Shown: positions 23,992-31,441, counted from the first letter of the stretch. The stretch: DNA of 37,088 bases from Nocardia takedensis NBRC 100417 (GCF_000308695.1 NZ_BAGG01000101.1:1-37088), one strand, 5' to 3'. Numbers and translations are program-made. The notes: generated by a model from the letters alone, not told the origin.

Positions 23992-24435
23992 ATGCTCACG
24001 CTGCTTCTGTACGTGCTGTTCGTCGGCCTGACGGCCGCGGTGCTGTTCCTGATCGCGAGCGCGTTGTTCGGGCGCGGCGAGGAATTGGGGCCGCTGCCGG
24101 AGGGCACCACCGCGACCGTGCTGCCCGCCGAGGGCATCAGCGGGGCGGATGTGCGGGCGCTGCGGTTCCAGCAGGTGACCAGGGGTTACAAGGCGGGCGA
24201 GGTGGACTGGGCGCTGTCGCGCCTGGCCGCGCGCATCGATGAATTGCAGTGGGAGTTGGCCCACGTGCGCGGCGCGGTGGGGCCGGGGTTCCACGGGGGA
24301 CCTCGCCGTTTCCGGCGCAACCCGAACCGCAGTTTCCGGCGCAAACCGAAGCTCGGTTTCCGGCGCAGCCCGCGCCGCCGCGCACCGTCCGGCAGTCCGC
24401 CGACCCCGAGACCCCGTCCCCGCTGGCCGGTCTGA
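23992..24435 (+). CDS. DivIVA-domain membrane protein (Rv1209-like), probable frameshifted 3' end
   Basis: As read, 147 residues: one N-terminal membrane helix (2-27), FGRGEELGPLP, then a short DivIVA-type segment, FQQVTRGYKAGEVDWALSRL (about 62-81), with a brief coiled coil to residue 98. DivIVA/Wag31-type segments mark poles and septa; this short membrane version has no proven role. After about residue 100 the frame yields an Arg-rich tail ending at 24435, 109 nt short of tagA. One base earlier, the frame from about 24300 encodes a Pro/Ala/Asp-rich tail with three FPAQ repeats and stops at 24548 in a GTGA overlap with tagA, which looks like the original end. The switch falls within the G-runs at 24279-24299, most simply the G5 at 24295. 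Conserved part firm, end uncertain. Confidence 0.75.
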   Translation: MLTLLLYVLFVGLTAAVLFLIASALFGRGEELGPLPEGTTATVLPAEGISGADVRALRFQQVTRGYKAGEVDWALSRLAARIDELQWELAHVRGAVGPGFHGGPRRFRRNPNRSFRRKPKLGFRRSPRRRAPSGSPPTPRPRPRWPV

Positions 24436-24548
24436 CGGGCGGTTTCCCCGTCGCGGCCGGTCCGGACGAGTCGGGGACACCCGCGCACGGCGCGACCGAC
24501 GATTCCGGCGCGCCGAACTCCGGCCCCTCTCCCGAGACACCGCGGTGA
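24300..24548 (+). other. Displaced 3' end of the DivIVA-like gene (other frame)
   Basis: Read one base earlier than the upstream frame, this segment encodes FPAQPEPQ, FPAQTEAR, FPAQPAPP in a 24-bp repeat (starts 24309, 24333, 24357) and then a Gly/Asp/Pro-rich tail. It ends with TGA overlapping the GTG of tagA. Confidence 0.5.
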
Positions 24549-25114
24549 CCGCCGCCCTGGTTCCCGACGGCAAGATCCGCTGCCCCTGGTCGGAAGGGTC
24601 CCAGCTCTACCGCGACTACCACGACCAGGAGTGGGGCCAAGTCCTGCACGGCGACGACGCCATGTTCGAGCGGATGTGTCTCGAGGCGTTCCAGTCGGGG
24701 CTGGCCTGGATCACCATCCTGCGCAAACGCCCCGCCTTCCGGGCGGCGTTCGCCGATTTCTCGATACCGCGGGTGGCCCGCTTCGACGACGCCGACGTCG
24801 CCCGGTTGCTCACCGACGCGGGCATCGTGCGCAATCGCGCCAAGATCGAGGCCGCGATCGCCAACGCGAAGGTCGCCGAATCGCTGGACACCGGGTTGGA
24901 CGAGCTGATCTGGTCCTTCGCGCCGCCCGCGCGGCCGCGTCCGGGAGCAACGGCGCAGGTTCCCGCGACCAGTCCCGAATCCGTCGCTCTGGCAAAAGAA
25001 TTGAAGAGGCGCGGTTTTCGGTTCATCGGACCCACGACGGCGTATGCCTTGATGCAGGCCACCGGAATGGTCGACGACCACCTCCGGGATTGCTGGGTGC
25101 GCCGTGACCGGTGA
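24545..25114 (+). CDS. tag: DNA-3-methyladenine glycosylase I
   Basis: 189 residues. Removes 3-methyladenine from alkylated DNA as the first step of base excision repair. CPWSEG with YHDQEWG (25-31) opens the protein; AFQSGLAWITILRKRPAFR is the family core, and the C-terminus is DDHLRDCW. All four zinc ligands of the E. coli enzyme have counterparts: Cys13, His26, His179, Cys183. The GTG at 24545 overlaps the TGA of the displaced DivIVA-like frame (GTGA), supporting both the start and the coupled arrangement. Counterpart of M. tuberculosis tagA (Rv1210). Confidence 0.94.
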   Translation: MTAALVPDGKIRCPWSEGSQLYRDYHDQEWGQVLHGDDAMFERMCLEAFQSGLAWITILRKRPAFRAAFADFSIPRVARFDDADVARLLTDAGIVRNRAKIEAAIANAKVAESLDTGLDELIWSFAPPARPRPGATAQVPATSPESVALAKELKRRGFRFIGPTTAYALMQATGMVDDHLRDCWVRRDR

Positions 25115-25282
25115 AGTCTCGACCTCGGGGTCACATTTCGAACTCAGGTATCCCTCGACATCGGCAATAGGGAAGAATGGTATCGGTGTAGCTCGCCAAA
25201 TGCCGGTGAGCTCACTGGTTGGTGACAACTGGAGTTCCAAGAAAGTGCGCAGAAAACCGCGCAGATCTGGAGGGAGCAGAGG

Positions 25283-25450
25283 ATGGCGGCCATGAAGCCC
25301 CGCACCGGGGACGGTCCCCTCGAGGCAACCAAAGAAGGGCGTGGAATCGTCATGCGGGTTCCACTCGAGGGTGGCGGGCGTCTGGTCGTCGAACTCACGC
25401 CGGATGAGGCAGCGGCGCTCGGCGACGAACTGAAGAGTGTCACCAGCTAG
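25283..25450 (+). CDS. DUF3117 small protein (Rv1211-like)
   Basis: 55 residues: MAAMKPRTGDGPLEATKEGR, then IVMRVPLEGGGRLVVEL and a helical TPDEAAALGDELKSV end. This small protein is almost invariant across actinobacteria and is placed next to tagA in mycobacteria; reports on Rv1211 suggest a calmodulin-like calcium-binding role, which is not evident from the sequence. The ATG at 25283 follows GGAGGGAG at 8 nt; a second in-frame ATG three codons later is possible. The 168 nt upstream are less G/C-rich than their surroundings and probably hold its promoter, though no clear hexamer pair is visible. Confidence 0.92.
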   Translation: MAAMKPRTGDGPLEATKEGRGIVMRVPLEGGGRLVVELTPDEAAALGDELKSVTS

Positions 25451-25479
25451 TCGACCGCGCCGAAAATCCGGCGGTCGCC

Positions 25480-26340
25480 GTGCCAGCCCCGCGGAAACGG
25501 GGGCGAGCGGCGCTGTCCGTGTACCCGGCGCTGGGTGAAGTGGCCGCGCTGCTCGCGTGCCCGGAATGCGGACTCGGACTCGAGCGCGCCGACCGGGCAC
25601 TGCGCTGCGGGCGCGGCCACAGCTTCGACATAGCCAGACAGGGCTATGTGGGTTTGTTGACCGGTGCGTCGACCAAGATGACCGGCGACACCGCCGAGAT
25701 GCTCGACGCCCGCGCGGCCTTCCAGCGCGCGGGCCATTTCGCGCCGATCGCGCGCGCGGTGGTCGAGGCCGCCCGCGACCAGGGCGCGGTACTGGAGATC
25801 GGCGCGGGCACGGGGTATTACCTGGGCGAGGTGCTGGCGGCCTCGCCCGACGCGCTCGGCATCGCCCTCGACGTCGCCAAACCGGCCGTCCGGCGGTGTG
25901 CCCGCGCGCATCCGCGCGCCGCGGCGGTGCTGGCCGACGCCTGGCGCGGACTGCCGGTCGGCACCGGCGCGCTGGACGTGGTCATGGCCGTCTTCGCTCC
26001 GCGCAACGCCGCCGAAATCGCCCGGGTGCTGCGGCCCGACGGCCGTTTCGTCGTCGTCACTCCCACCTCCCGACACCTGGCCGAACTCGTCGAGCCGTTG
26101 CGGATGGTGACCGTCGACCCCGACAAGGATCGCCGGGTGGCCGAGACACTGGCCGAGGCGTTCACGCCGTGCGACCGGGTCGCCGTCGAATTCCCGATGT
26201 CGCTGTCGCACGCCGATATCGCGCACGTCGTCGGCATGGGGCCCTCGGCCTTCCACGACGCCGACCGCCACGTCACCGATCTGCCGGACACCGTCGAGGT
26301 CACCGCTTCGGTGACGGTCTCGACCTACACCCCGCGCTGA
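25480..26340 (+). CDS. 23S rRNA (guanine-N1)-methyltransferase (RlmA/TlrB family)
   Basis: 286 residues. SAM-dependent methylation of G745 or G748 in helix 35 of 23S rRNA; the G748 version (TlrB type) gives tolerance to tylosin-like macrolides. An N-terminal zinc finger, CPEC (27-30) with LRCGRGH (41-47), binds the rRNA; the next residues HSFDIARQGYVGLL are a family mark. The methyltransferase core has VLEIGAGTGYYLGEV (SAM motif I) and MAVFAPRNAAEIARVLRPDG. It lies 30 nt after the DUF3117 gene and is probably in its transcript. No ribosome site is seen at the GTG 25480; GTG 25516 is an alternative nearer the zinc finger. It is absent from this spot in M. tuberculosis. Confidence 0.88.
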   Translation: MPAPRKRGRAALSVYPALGEVAALLACPECGLGLERADRALRCGRGHSFDIARQGYVGLLTGASTKMTGDTAEMLDARAAFQRAGHFAPIARAVVEAARDQGAVLEIGAGTGYYLGEVLAASPDALGIALDVAKPAVRRCARAHPRAAAVLADAWRGLPVGTGALDVVMAVFAPRNAAEIARVLRPDGRFVVVTPTSRHLAELVEPLRMVTVDPDKDRRVAETLAEAFTPCDRVAVEFPMSLSHADIAHVVGMGPSAFHDADRHVTDLPDTVEVTASVTVSTYTPR

Positions 26341-26444
26341 CGGACGGGCCTGCCTCCGCGCGGACCCCTGAAAGGCGGCGTCGAAGTGCGCGTCGACCGG
26401 CACCCGTGCCGACGGGCGGGCCCGCCTCGGCGCGGACCCCCTGA
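26339..26444. repeat. Imperfect direct repeat between convergent rRNA methyltransferase and glgM
   Basis: A unit of about 33 bp (26339-26371) recurs at 26411-26444 with about four differences, offset 72 bp. The second copy holds the perfect palindrome GGCGGGCCCGCC (26415-26426), and CGGCAC/GTGCCG lies between the copies. It may serve as terminator for both genes. Confidence 0.6.
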
Positions 26445-26452
26445 CGGCGAAT

Positions 26453-27724
26453 TCAGTACCCGCGCACCCGCTGATAGACCTCGACGGTGCGCGCCGCGAT
26501 GGCGGCCCAGTCGAATTCCGCGATGGCCCTGCTCCGCCCGGCCGCGCCGTAGCGGGCCGCCAGCGGCGCGTCCGCGGCCACCGCGTTGACCGCCTCCGCC
26601 AATCCGCGTTCGTAGTCCGCGGCGGCGGCCGGGTCGTAGTGCACCAGACGGCCGGTCGCGCCGTCGGCGACCACCTCGGGGATGCCGCCGACGTCGGAGG
26701 CGACCACGGCGGTGGCGCACGCCATCGCCTCCAGGTTGACGATGCCCAGCGGTTCGTAGACCGACGGGCAGACGAAAACGGTCGCGGCGGCGAGGATCTG
26801 CCGGATCTGTTCGGTGGGCAGCATCTCCCGCACCCAGAAGACATTGCCGCGCCGGGCGCGCAGTTCCTCCACGGCCGCGGCGGTCTCGACCTCGAGTTCC
26901 CTGGTGTCGGGCGCGCCCGCGCACAGCACCAACTGGATGTCGGGATCGAAATCGCGCGCGGCGGCCAGCAGGTGGCCGACGCCCTTCTGGCGGGTGATCC
27001 GGCCGACGAAGGCGACGATCGGCAGGTCGGCGCGCACGCCGAGTTCGGCGAGGACCGGGCGGGCGCCTTCGGCGGGATCGCCCGGATGCCACAGGGTGGC
27101 GTCGATGCCGTTGTGCACCACGTGGACCCGGTCGGAATCCAGCGCCGGATAGGCGTCGAGCACGTCGTGGCGCATGCCCTCGCTGACCGCGATGACGGCG
27201 TCGGCGTGTTCGACGGCGTTGCGTTCGGACCAGGACGAGAGCCGGTAGCCGCCGCCGAGTTGTTCGGCTTTCCACGGCCGTCGCGGTTCCAGGGAGTGCG
27301 CGGTGAGCACGTGCGGGATGCCGTAGAGAGTGGCGGCCAGGTGCCCGGCGAGGCCGGTGTACCAGGTGTGCGAATGCACGACGTCGACATGGCCCGCGGC
27401 GTCGGCCATGCGCAACTGGGCCGACATCATCTGCAAGGCCGCGTTGGCGGCGTAGAGCAGCGGATCGGGTTGGTGCACCACCGCATCGGTGCGGGCCACG
27501 CCCATGCAGTGCACCGTGACCTCGCTCAGGTGCCGCAACTGGTCGACCAACTGGGTGACGTGCACCCCCGCGCCGCCGTACACCTCGGGGGGATATTCGC
27601 GGGTCAGCATGGCCACCCGCAGCCGTTCACCGACCGCGTCGCCCTCGGCCGCGACCCCGTCGCGCCCCTCCTCGGCCGCACCGGATCCCGCCGCCGAGCG
27701 CCCGCTGTCCGTGCCGAAACTCAC
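26453..27724 (-). CDS. glgM: GT4 glycosyltransferase GlgM/GlgA (maltose-1-phosphate or glycogen synthase)
   Basis: 423 residues. GT-B fold transferring glucose from ADP-glucose; the mycobacterial counterpart Rv1212c makes maltose-1-phosphate for the GlgE pathway. MLTREYPPEVYGGAGVHVT (39-57) is the N-terminal donor-binding loop, HSHTWYTGLAG follows, and CPSVYEPLGIVNLEAMAC carries the E-x7-E signature. An Ala/Gly/Glu-rich N-terminal extension of about 35 residues precedes the fold and is absent in the 387-residue mycobacterial protein; the GTG at 27724 is supported by TACTTT 6 nt upstream. It is divergent from glgC, which makes its substrate. The pairing supports ADP-glucose use. Confidence 0.92.
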   Translation of the reverse strand: MSFGTDSGRSAAGSGAAEEGRDGVAAEGDAVGERLRVAMLTREYPPEVYGGAGVHVTQLVDQLRHLSEVTVHCMGVARTDAVVHQPDPLLYAANAALQMMSAQLRMADAAGHVDVVHSHTWYTGLAGHLAATLYGIPHVLTAHSLEPRRPWKAEQLGGGYRLSSWSERNAVEHADAVIAVSEGMRHDVLDAYPALDSDRVHVVHNGIDATLWHPGDPAEGARPVLAELGVRADLPIVAFVGRITRQKGVGHLLAAARDFDPDIQLVLCAGAPDTRELEVETAAAVEELRARRGNVFWVREMLPTEQIRQILAAATVFVCPSVYEPLGIVNLEAMACATAVVASDVGGIPEVVADGATGRLVHYDPAAAADYERGLAEAVNAVAADAPLAARYGAAGRSRAIAEFDWAAIAARTVEVYQRVRGY

Positions 27725-27730
27725 GGCTTC

Positions 27731-27736
27731 AAAGTA
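27731..27736 (-). promoter_or_regulatory. -10 hexamer TACTTT, leaderless glgM
   Basis: On the minus strand it ends 6 nt before the GTG at 27724. It stands back to back with the glgC promoter; the two hexamers are 43 nt apart, so the -35 regions overlap. Confidence 0.5.
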
Positions 27737-27779
27737 GACGCTCGGGTCCGCAGGGGCCACTCACACCCGCACTTCACGG

Positions 27780-27785
27780 TAGTTT
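27780..27785 (+). promoter_or_regulatory. -10 hexamer TAGTTT, leaderless glgC
   Basis: Ends 7 nt before the GTG at 27793. Confidence 0.55.
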
Positions 27786-27792
27786 GGCACGT

Positions 27793-29007
27793 GTGAGGAG
27801 CCAGCCGCACGTACTCGGGATCGTGCTCGCCGGGGGCGAGGGCAAGCGCCTGTTCCCACTCACGGCGGATCGTGCCAAGCCAGCGGTGCCCTTCGGGGGC
27901 GCCTATCGCCTGATCGATTTCGTCCTGAGCAACTTGGTGAACGCCGGTTATCTACGGCTGTGCGTGCTCACCCAGTACAAGTCCCATTCCCTGGACCGCC
28001 ACATCTCCCAGACCTGGCGGCTGTCGGGGTTCGCGGGGGAATACATCACGCCCGTGCCCGCCCAGCAGCGGTTGGGGCCGCGCTGGTACACCGGCAGCGC
28101 CGACGCCATCATGCAGTCGCTGAACCTCATCTACGACGAGGACCCCGACTACATCGTCGTCTTCGGCGCGGACCACGTGTACCGGATGGACCCGGAGCAG
28201 ATGGTCTCGCACCACATCGCCTCCGGCGCGGGGGTGACGGTGGCGGGCATCCGGGTGCCGCGCAGCGAGGCGAGCGCCTTCGGCTGCATCGATTCCGACG
28301 AGAACGGCCGGATCACCCAATTCCTGGAGAAACCCGCGCACCCGCCGGGCACCCCGGACGATCCGAATGTCACCTTCGCCTCGATGGGCAATTACGTGTT
28401 CACGACGAAGGTGCTCGTGGATTCCATTCGCGCCGACGCCGAGAATTCCGATTCCGATCACGACATGGGCGGCGACATCATCCCCGCGCTCGTGGCCGCC
28501 GGTGAGGCGTCGGTCTACGATTTCGCCGACAACGAGGTGCCCGGCGCGACGGTCCGCGACCGCGGTTACTGGCGTGACGTCGGCACCATCGACGCTTTCT
28601 ACGAAGCCCACATGGATCTGGTGTCGGTGCACCCGGTCTTCAATCTGTACAACCGGCACTGGCCCATTCGCGGGGCCGCCGAGAATCTGCCGCCCGCGAA
28701 ATTCGCCCAGGGCGGGCTCGCCCAGGAATCCATCGTCGGGGCGGGCAGCATTCTGTCGGCCGCCACGGTCCGCAATTCGGTGCTCAGCTCGAACGTGGTC
28801 GTCGACGACGGTGCCACGGTGGAGGGCAGTGTGCTGATGCCGGGCGTGCGGATCGGGCGCGGCGCGGTGGTGCGCCGGGCGATCCTGGACAAGAACGTCG
28901 TGGTGGGCGAGGGCGAGATCATCGGCGTCGATCTCGATCGCGATCAGGACCGCTTCGCGGTGAGCAACGGCGGTGTGGTCACCGTGGGCAAGGGCGTCTG
29001 GGTCTGA
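27793..29007 (+). CDS. glgC: Glucose-1-phosphate adenylyltransferase (ADP-glucose pyrophosphorylase)
   Basis: 404 residues. Makes ADP-glucose from glucose-1-phosphate and ATP, the committed step of glycogen and maltose-1-phosphate synthesis. The nucleotide-binding loop is LAGGEGKRLFPLTADRAKP near the N-terminus, followed by VVFGADHVYRMD (catalytic Asp), FGCIDSDENGRITQFLEKP with the sugar-phosphate lysine, and YWRDVGTIDAFYEAHMDL. The C-terminal third is the left-handed beta-helix with hexapeptide repeats (VVVDDGATVEGSVLMPGVRI). The GTG at 27793 matches a leaderless promoter; TTG 27784 would be within the hexamer. Stops 6 nt before the convergent small-protein gene. Confidence 0.95.
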   Translation: MRSQPHVLGIVLAGGEGKRLFPLTADRAKPAVPFGGAYRLIDFVLSNLVNAGYLRLCVLTQYKSHSLDRHISQTWRLSGFAGEYITPVPAQQRLGPRWYTGSADAIMQSLNLIYDEDPDYIVVFGADHVYRMDPEQMVSHHIASGAGVTVAGIRVPRSEASAFGCIDSDENGRITQFLEKPAHPPGTPDDPNVTFASMGNYVFTTKVLVDSIRADAENSDSDHDMGGDIIPALVAAGEASVYDFADNEVPGATVRDRGYWRDVGTIDAFYEAHMDLVSVHPVFNLYNRHWPIRGAAENLPPAKFAQGGLAQESIVGAGSILSAATVRNSVLSSNVVVDDGATVEGSVLMPGVRIGRGAVVRRAILDKNVVVGEGEIIGVDLDRDQDRFAVSNGGVVTVGKGVWV

Positions 29008-29013
29008 GCGCGC

Positions 29014-29199
29014 TCACGGTTCGGCCGGGCGCAGGCAGAACGGTTCGCACGGGCCGGGTGTGCGCGGCACCGTCGATTCGTCCCGATCCCCGAAGTCGGC
29101 GGTGCTGACCAGGATCATGACCGCGATCCCGGCCAGGACGACGAGTGCGAAGATCACGCTCGCCCCGCCCCAGTGGACGTCCTCGTCTCTGTTGAACAT
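29014..29199 (-). CDS. Small single-TM protein with CEPFC motif (copy A)
   Basis: 61 residues: acidic cytoplasmic start MFNRDEDVHWGG, one membrane helix (about 13-32), then a short presumably external tail with ADF and PGPCEPFCLRP (Cys51 and Cys55). It is a paralogue of the next upstream gene; the two share the helix, the VS[TN]ADF junction and the [PT]CEPFC end. I do not recognise the family. The two cysteines in an exported position could form a tight disulfide or bind metal. The ATG at 29199 follows GAAGGG at 9-10 nt. Last gene of the minus-strand cluster, convergent with glgC. Confidence 0.75.
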   Translation of the reverse strand: MFNRDEDVHWGGASVIFALVVLAGIAVMILVSTADFGDRDESTVPRTPGPCEPFCLRPAEP

Positions 29200-29273
29200 C
29201 GCCTCGCACCCTTCCCGATCGCGGCCGCCCGCCGGGCTGTGTGCGGGGCGCTACCGGAAAGGATGACGCAAAA

Positions 29274-29519
29274 CTACGGCGCGGGTTGCGGATCGGCCGC
29301 CGCGCAGAAGGGTTCGCAGGTGCCGGAGGCGGGCGGCGCTTTCGGTTCGCCGGTGTCGAAATCGGCGTTGCTGACCAACACCAGCACGACTATCGCGATC
29401 GCGACGACGGCGCCGAGCACGCCCAGGATCAACATCATCCAATTCGGCGCGGAATGCTCGGTGACGATATGGCCTATATGGGCCGTTTCGGTGACTTCGG
29501 ATGTTTGTCGCCAAACCAT
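29274..29519 (-). CDS. Small single-TM protein with CEPFC motif (copy B)
   Basis: 81 residues: a soluble N-terminal part of about 27 residues, a membrane helix (28-49), then VSNADF and TCEPFCAAADP (Cys68 and Cys72). The ATG at 29519 follows AGGGG at 7 nt and overlaps the last 46 nt of the DUF6545-type gene. An internal ATG at 29438 would remove most of the soluble part and fit copy A better in length but lacks a ribosome site. Function unknown. It lies 74 nt upstream of copy A on the same strand, so the pair probably arose by tandem duplication. Confidence 0.72.
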   Translation of the reverse strand: MVWRQTSEVTETAHIGHIVTEHSAPNWMMLILGVLGAVVAIAIVVLVLVSNADFDTGEPKAPPASGTCEPFCAAADPQPAP

Positions 29520-30691
29520 GTCATACCCCTGAATCTCGGTTCGGCTCCGGCATACCCCCCGGCGCGGAATTCACTCGCGGCGAGCGCGGATGCCTTGCGC
29601 CACACCGCGGCCAGTGCGGCGAGTTCCTCGATCTCCGACATCAGGTCGCGCGCGACGGCCCGCGGTCGACCGGTCGCGGCGACGGGTCGGGCGCCGCCGC
29701 GACGGGCGTGGACGGCGCGGGCGAGCACGAGCGCGGACTCCAGGCCGGCGCGCGGCGGCCCGTCGGGAACGACCGGGTCCGGGGGCGCATAGCGGTGCAG
29801 GATCAGCATGCAGTCGCGGATCTCGACCACGGTCCGGTGCAATCGGTAGAGCGGGTCGCGTCCGTCGAACTCGGCGGCGTGGAAGACGATCTCCGGGCAC
29901 GCCGCGGTCAGGTCCGACCACAGCGGGTGCAGCAGTCGCCGCCTGCGCGACCATTCGTCGATGCCCGCGCGTTCGCTCAAGGAGCGGGCCAGCGGACCCG
30001 CGTAGAACACGACGCCGGCCAGCACCGCGGGCAGGCACAGGTCGTTGTCGACCCAGGAGTGGAATTCGGTGATCGGCCCGGCGTGTCCCGTGCCCAGCAG
30101 CACCGCCGTCACCGCGCGGCTGAGGCCCTGCCCGGCGCTGACGCAGCCGACCCCGGCCACCATGGCGTGCAGGGCCGCCTCCAGACGCTCGCCGCGCGCG
30201 TTGACCCCGGCCACCCCGAGCGCGAACATCTCCGCGCCCGCGAGGATCGGCAGCGCGACGCCGCCCGCGTAGTAGGCGAAGGCCGCCGGGCCGGTGGCCA
30301 CGCCGCGGACCACGCCTTCGGGGTCCTCGGCCAGGCCCAGCACCACCGCGGAGCCGAACCACAGCGCCGTCGAGGCCCCGAGCAGGACCCTGGGCGGCGG
30401 CCGTCCGCTCAGCCCGCGCGTGAACAGCACCGCGGCGGCGGTGCTGACGGCGAACGCGACGACGCTGAGCTGGTACATGACCAGTACCGACAGGTGGCCG
30501 CCGGTGGCCGCCGAGAGCAGTCTCTGCGCGCTGGGCTCCCGCAGGGTGCAGTTGACCAGACCGAATCCGATGATCGCCGCGAGTTGTCGATCGGCGGTGG
30601 ACAGTTCCACGGTCAGCAGGCGCAGCACGATCACCGGCCAGGCGGCGACGAGCGCGACCGAGGAGAAGGCGCTCGGCCACTGGGAGTGCAC
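29474..30691 (-). CDS. MAB_1171c/DUF6545-type membrane protein
   Basis: 405 residues. The N-terminal 230 residues carry six or seven hydrophobic helices (first near 9-28). The C-terminal soluble part begins after about 245 and contains HPLWSDLTAACPEIVFH and YRLHRTVVEIRDCMLILHRY, which I recall from the actinobacterial proteins annotated as MAB_1171c family putative transporters (DUF6545). The transporter label is not backed by experiment. Homologues often lie next to XRE-type regulators; none is present here. The GTG at 30691 is 10 nt after the O-methyltransferase stop, so both are co-transcribed. Its 3' end overlaps the CEPFC copy B gene by 46 nt. Confidence 0.72.
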   Translation of the reverse strand: MHSQWPSAFSSVALVAAWPVIVLRLLTVELSTADRQLAAIIGFGLVNCTLREPSAQRLLSAATGGHLSVLVMYQLSVVAFAVSTAAAVLFTRGLSGRPPPRVLLGASTALWFGSAVVLGLAEDPEGVVRGVATGPAAFAYYAGGVALPILAGAEMFALGVAGVNARGERLEAALHAMVAGVGCVSAGQGLSRAVTAVLLGTGHAGPITEFHSWVDNDLCLPAVLAGVVFYAGPLARSLSERAGIDEWSRRRRLLHPLWSDLTAACPEIVFHAAEFDGRDPLYRLHRTVVEIRDCMLILHRYAPPDPVVPDGPPRAGLESALVLARAVHARRGGARPVAATGRPRAVARDLMSEIEELAALAAVWRKASALAASEFRAGGYAGAEPRFRGMTWFGDKHPKSPKRPI

Positions 30692-30701
30692 GGGCGGCTC
30701 G

Positions 30702-31334
30702 TCAGCCGCGACAGGCGCAGAGCAGACCGTCTCCGACGGGGATCAGCACGCTGGTGAGTTCGGGGTCCTCGGCGATGGCCCTGGTGGCGGCCCGGACCGC
30801 CTGGGTGGCGGGGTCGCGGTGCACCGGATCGGGGACCCGCCCGCCGAGCAGGGCGTTGTGCAGCAGGATCGCGCCGCCCGTGCGGAGTAATCGCACCGCC
30901 TGGGCGACGTAGTGCGGGTGCTCCATCGGCGCGGCGTCGATGAAGACCAGGTCGTAGGCGCCGTCGGCGAGGCGGGGCAGGACGTCCAAGGCCCGGCCGT
31001 TGATCAACCTGGTGCGCGCGGGCGGGATGTCGGCCGTGCGGAACGCCTCCTTGGCCGCGCGCTGGTGCTCGGGTTCGGAATCGATGGTGGTGAGCGTGCC
31101 GTCCTCGCGCATGCCGTCCAGCAGCCACAGGCCACTGATTCCGGCCCCCGTGCCGACCTCGACGACCGCGCGCGCATCGAGCAACTGGGCGTACATGCTG
31201 AGCAGCGCCCCGACCGACGGCGCCACCGGGACCGCGCCGAGTTCGGTGGCCCGTTCGCGGGCGCTGACGAGGATCTCGTCCTCCACGACGGATTCTTCCA
31301 CGTAGGAGAGATTTCGCTCCAGGTTCGATGCCAC
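30702..31334 (-). CDS. SAM-dependent O-methyltransferase (Rv1220c-like)
   Basis: 210 residues, class I methyltransferase of the catechol/caffeoyl-CoA type. VVEVGTGAGISGLWLLDGM (57-75) is SAM motif I, TTIDSEPEHQ the acidic ribose-binding strand, and YDLVFIDAAPMEHPHYV carries the metal-site aspartate region. In M. tuberculosis the orthologue Rv1220c also lies divergent from sigE. The substrate is unknown. The GTG at 31334 is supported by TAGCCT 6 nt upstream. It heads a minus-strand cluster with the DUF6545-type protein and the two CEPFC proteins. Confidence 0.92.
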   Translation of the reverse strand: MASNLERNLSYVEESVVEDEILVSARERATELGAVPVAPSVGALLSMYAQLLDARAVVEVGTGAGISGLWLLDGMREDGTLTTIDSEPEHQRAAKEAFRTADIPPARTRLINGRALDVLPRLADGAYDLVFIDAAPMEHPHYVAQAVRLLRTGGAILLHNALLGGRVPDPVHRDPATQAVRAATRAIAEDPELTSVLIPVGDGLLCACRG

Positions 31335-31340
31335 CGTATG

Positions 31341-31346
31341 AGGCTA
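31341..31346 (-). promoter_or_regulatory. -10 hexamer TAGCCT, leaderless O-methyltransferase
   Basis: On the minus strand it ends 6 nt before the GTG at 31334. Confidence 0.6.
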
Positions 31347-31424
31347 GCCGTCTCCGCCTGCTCCGCACCCGCTACCGACCGAGACGGTCACGGCGGTGTC
31401 GCGATTCGGGGCGCGCGCGAATTT

Positions 31425-31441
31425 CTCAGGTGTCCCTCAGG
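31425..31441 (+). promoter_or_regulatory. CTCAGG tandem direct repeat upstream of sigE
   Basis: CTCAGG occurs twice, 11 bp apart (31425-31430, 31436-31441), about one helical turn, so two protomers would bind the same face. TATCGG (31460-31465) lies downstream as a possible -10. Direct repeats of this kind recall the sites of the two-component regulator MprA, which controls sigE in mycobacteria; that link is inference. Confidence 0.5.

Noticed and set aside
24239..24544. Upstream in-frame extension of the 3-methyladenine glycosylase
   Set aside because: Residues before the GTG at 24545 are repetitive translations of the DivIVA-like gene region; the zinc-site cysteine belongs near the N-terminus.
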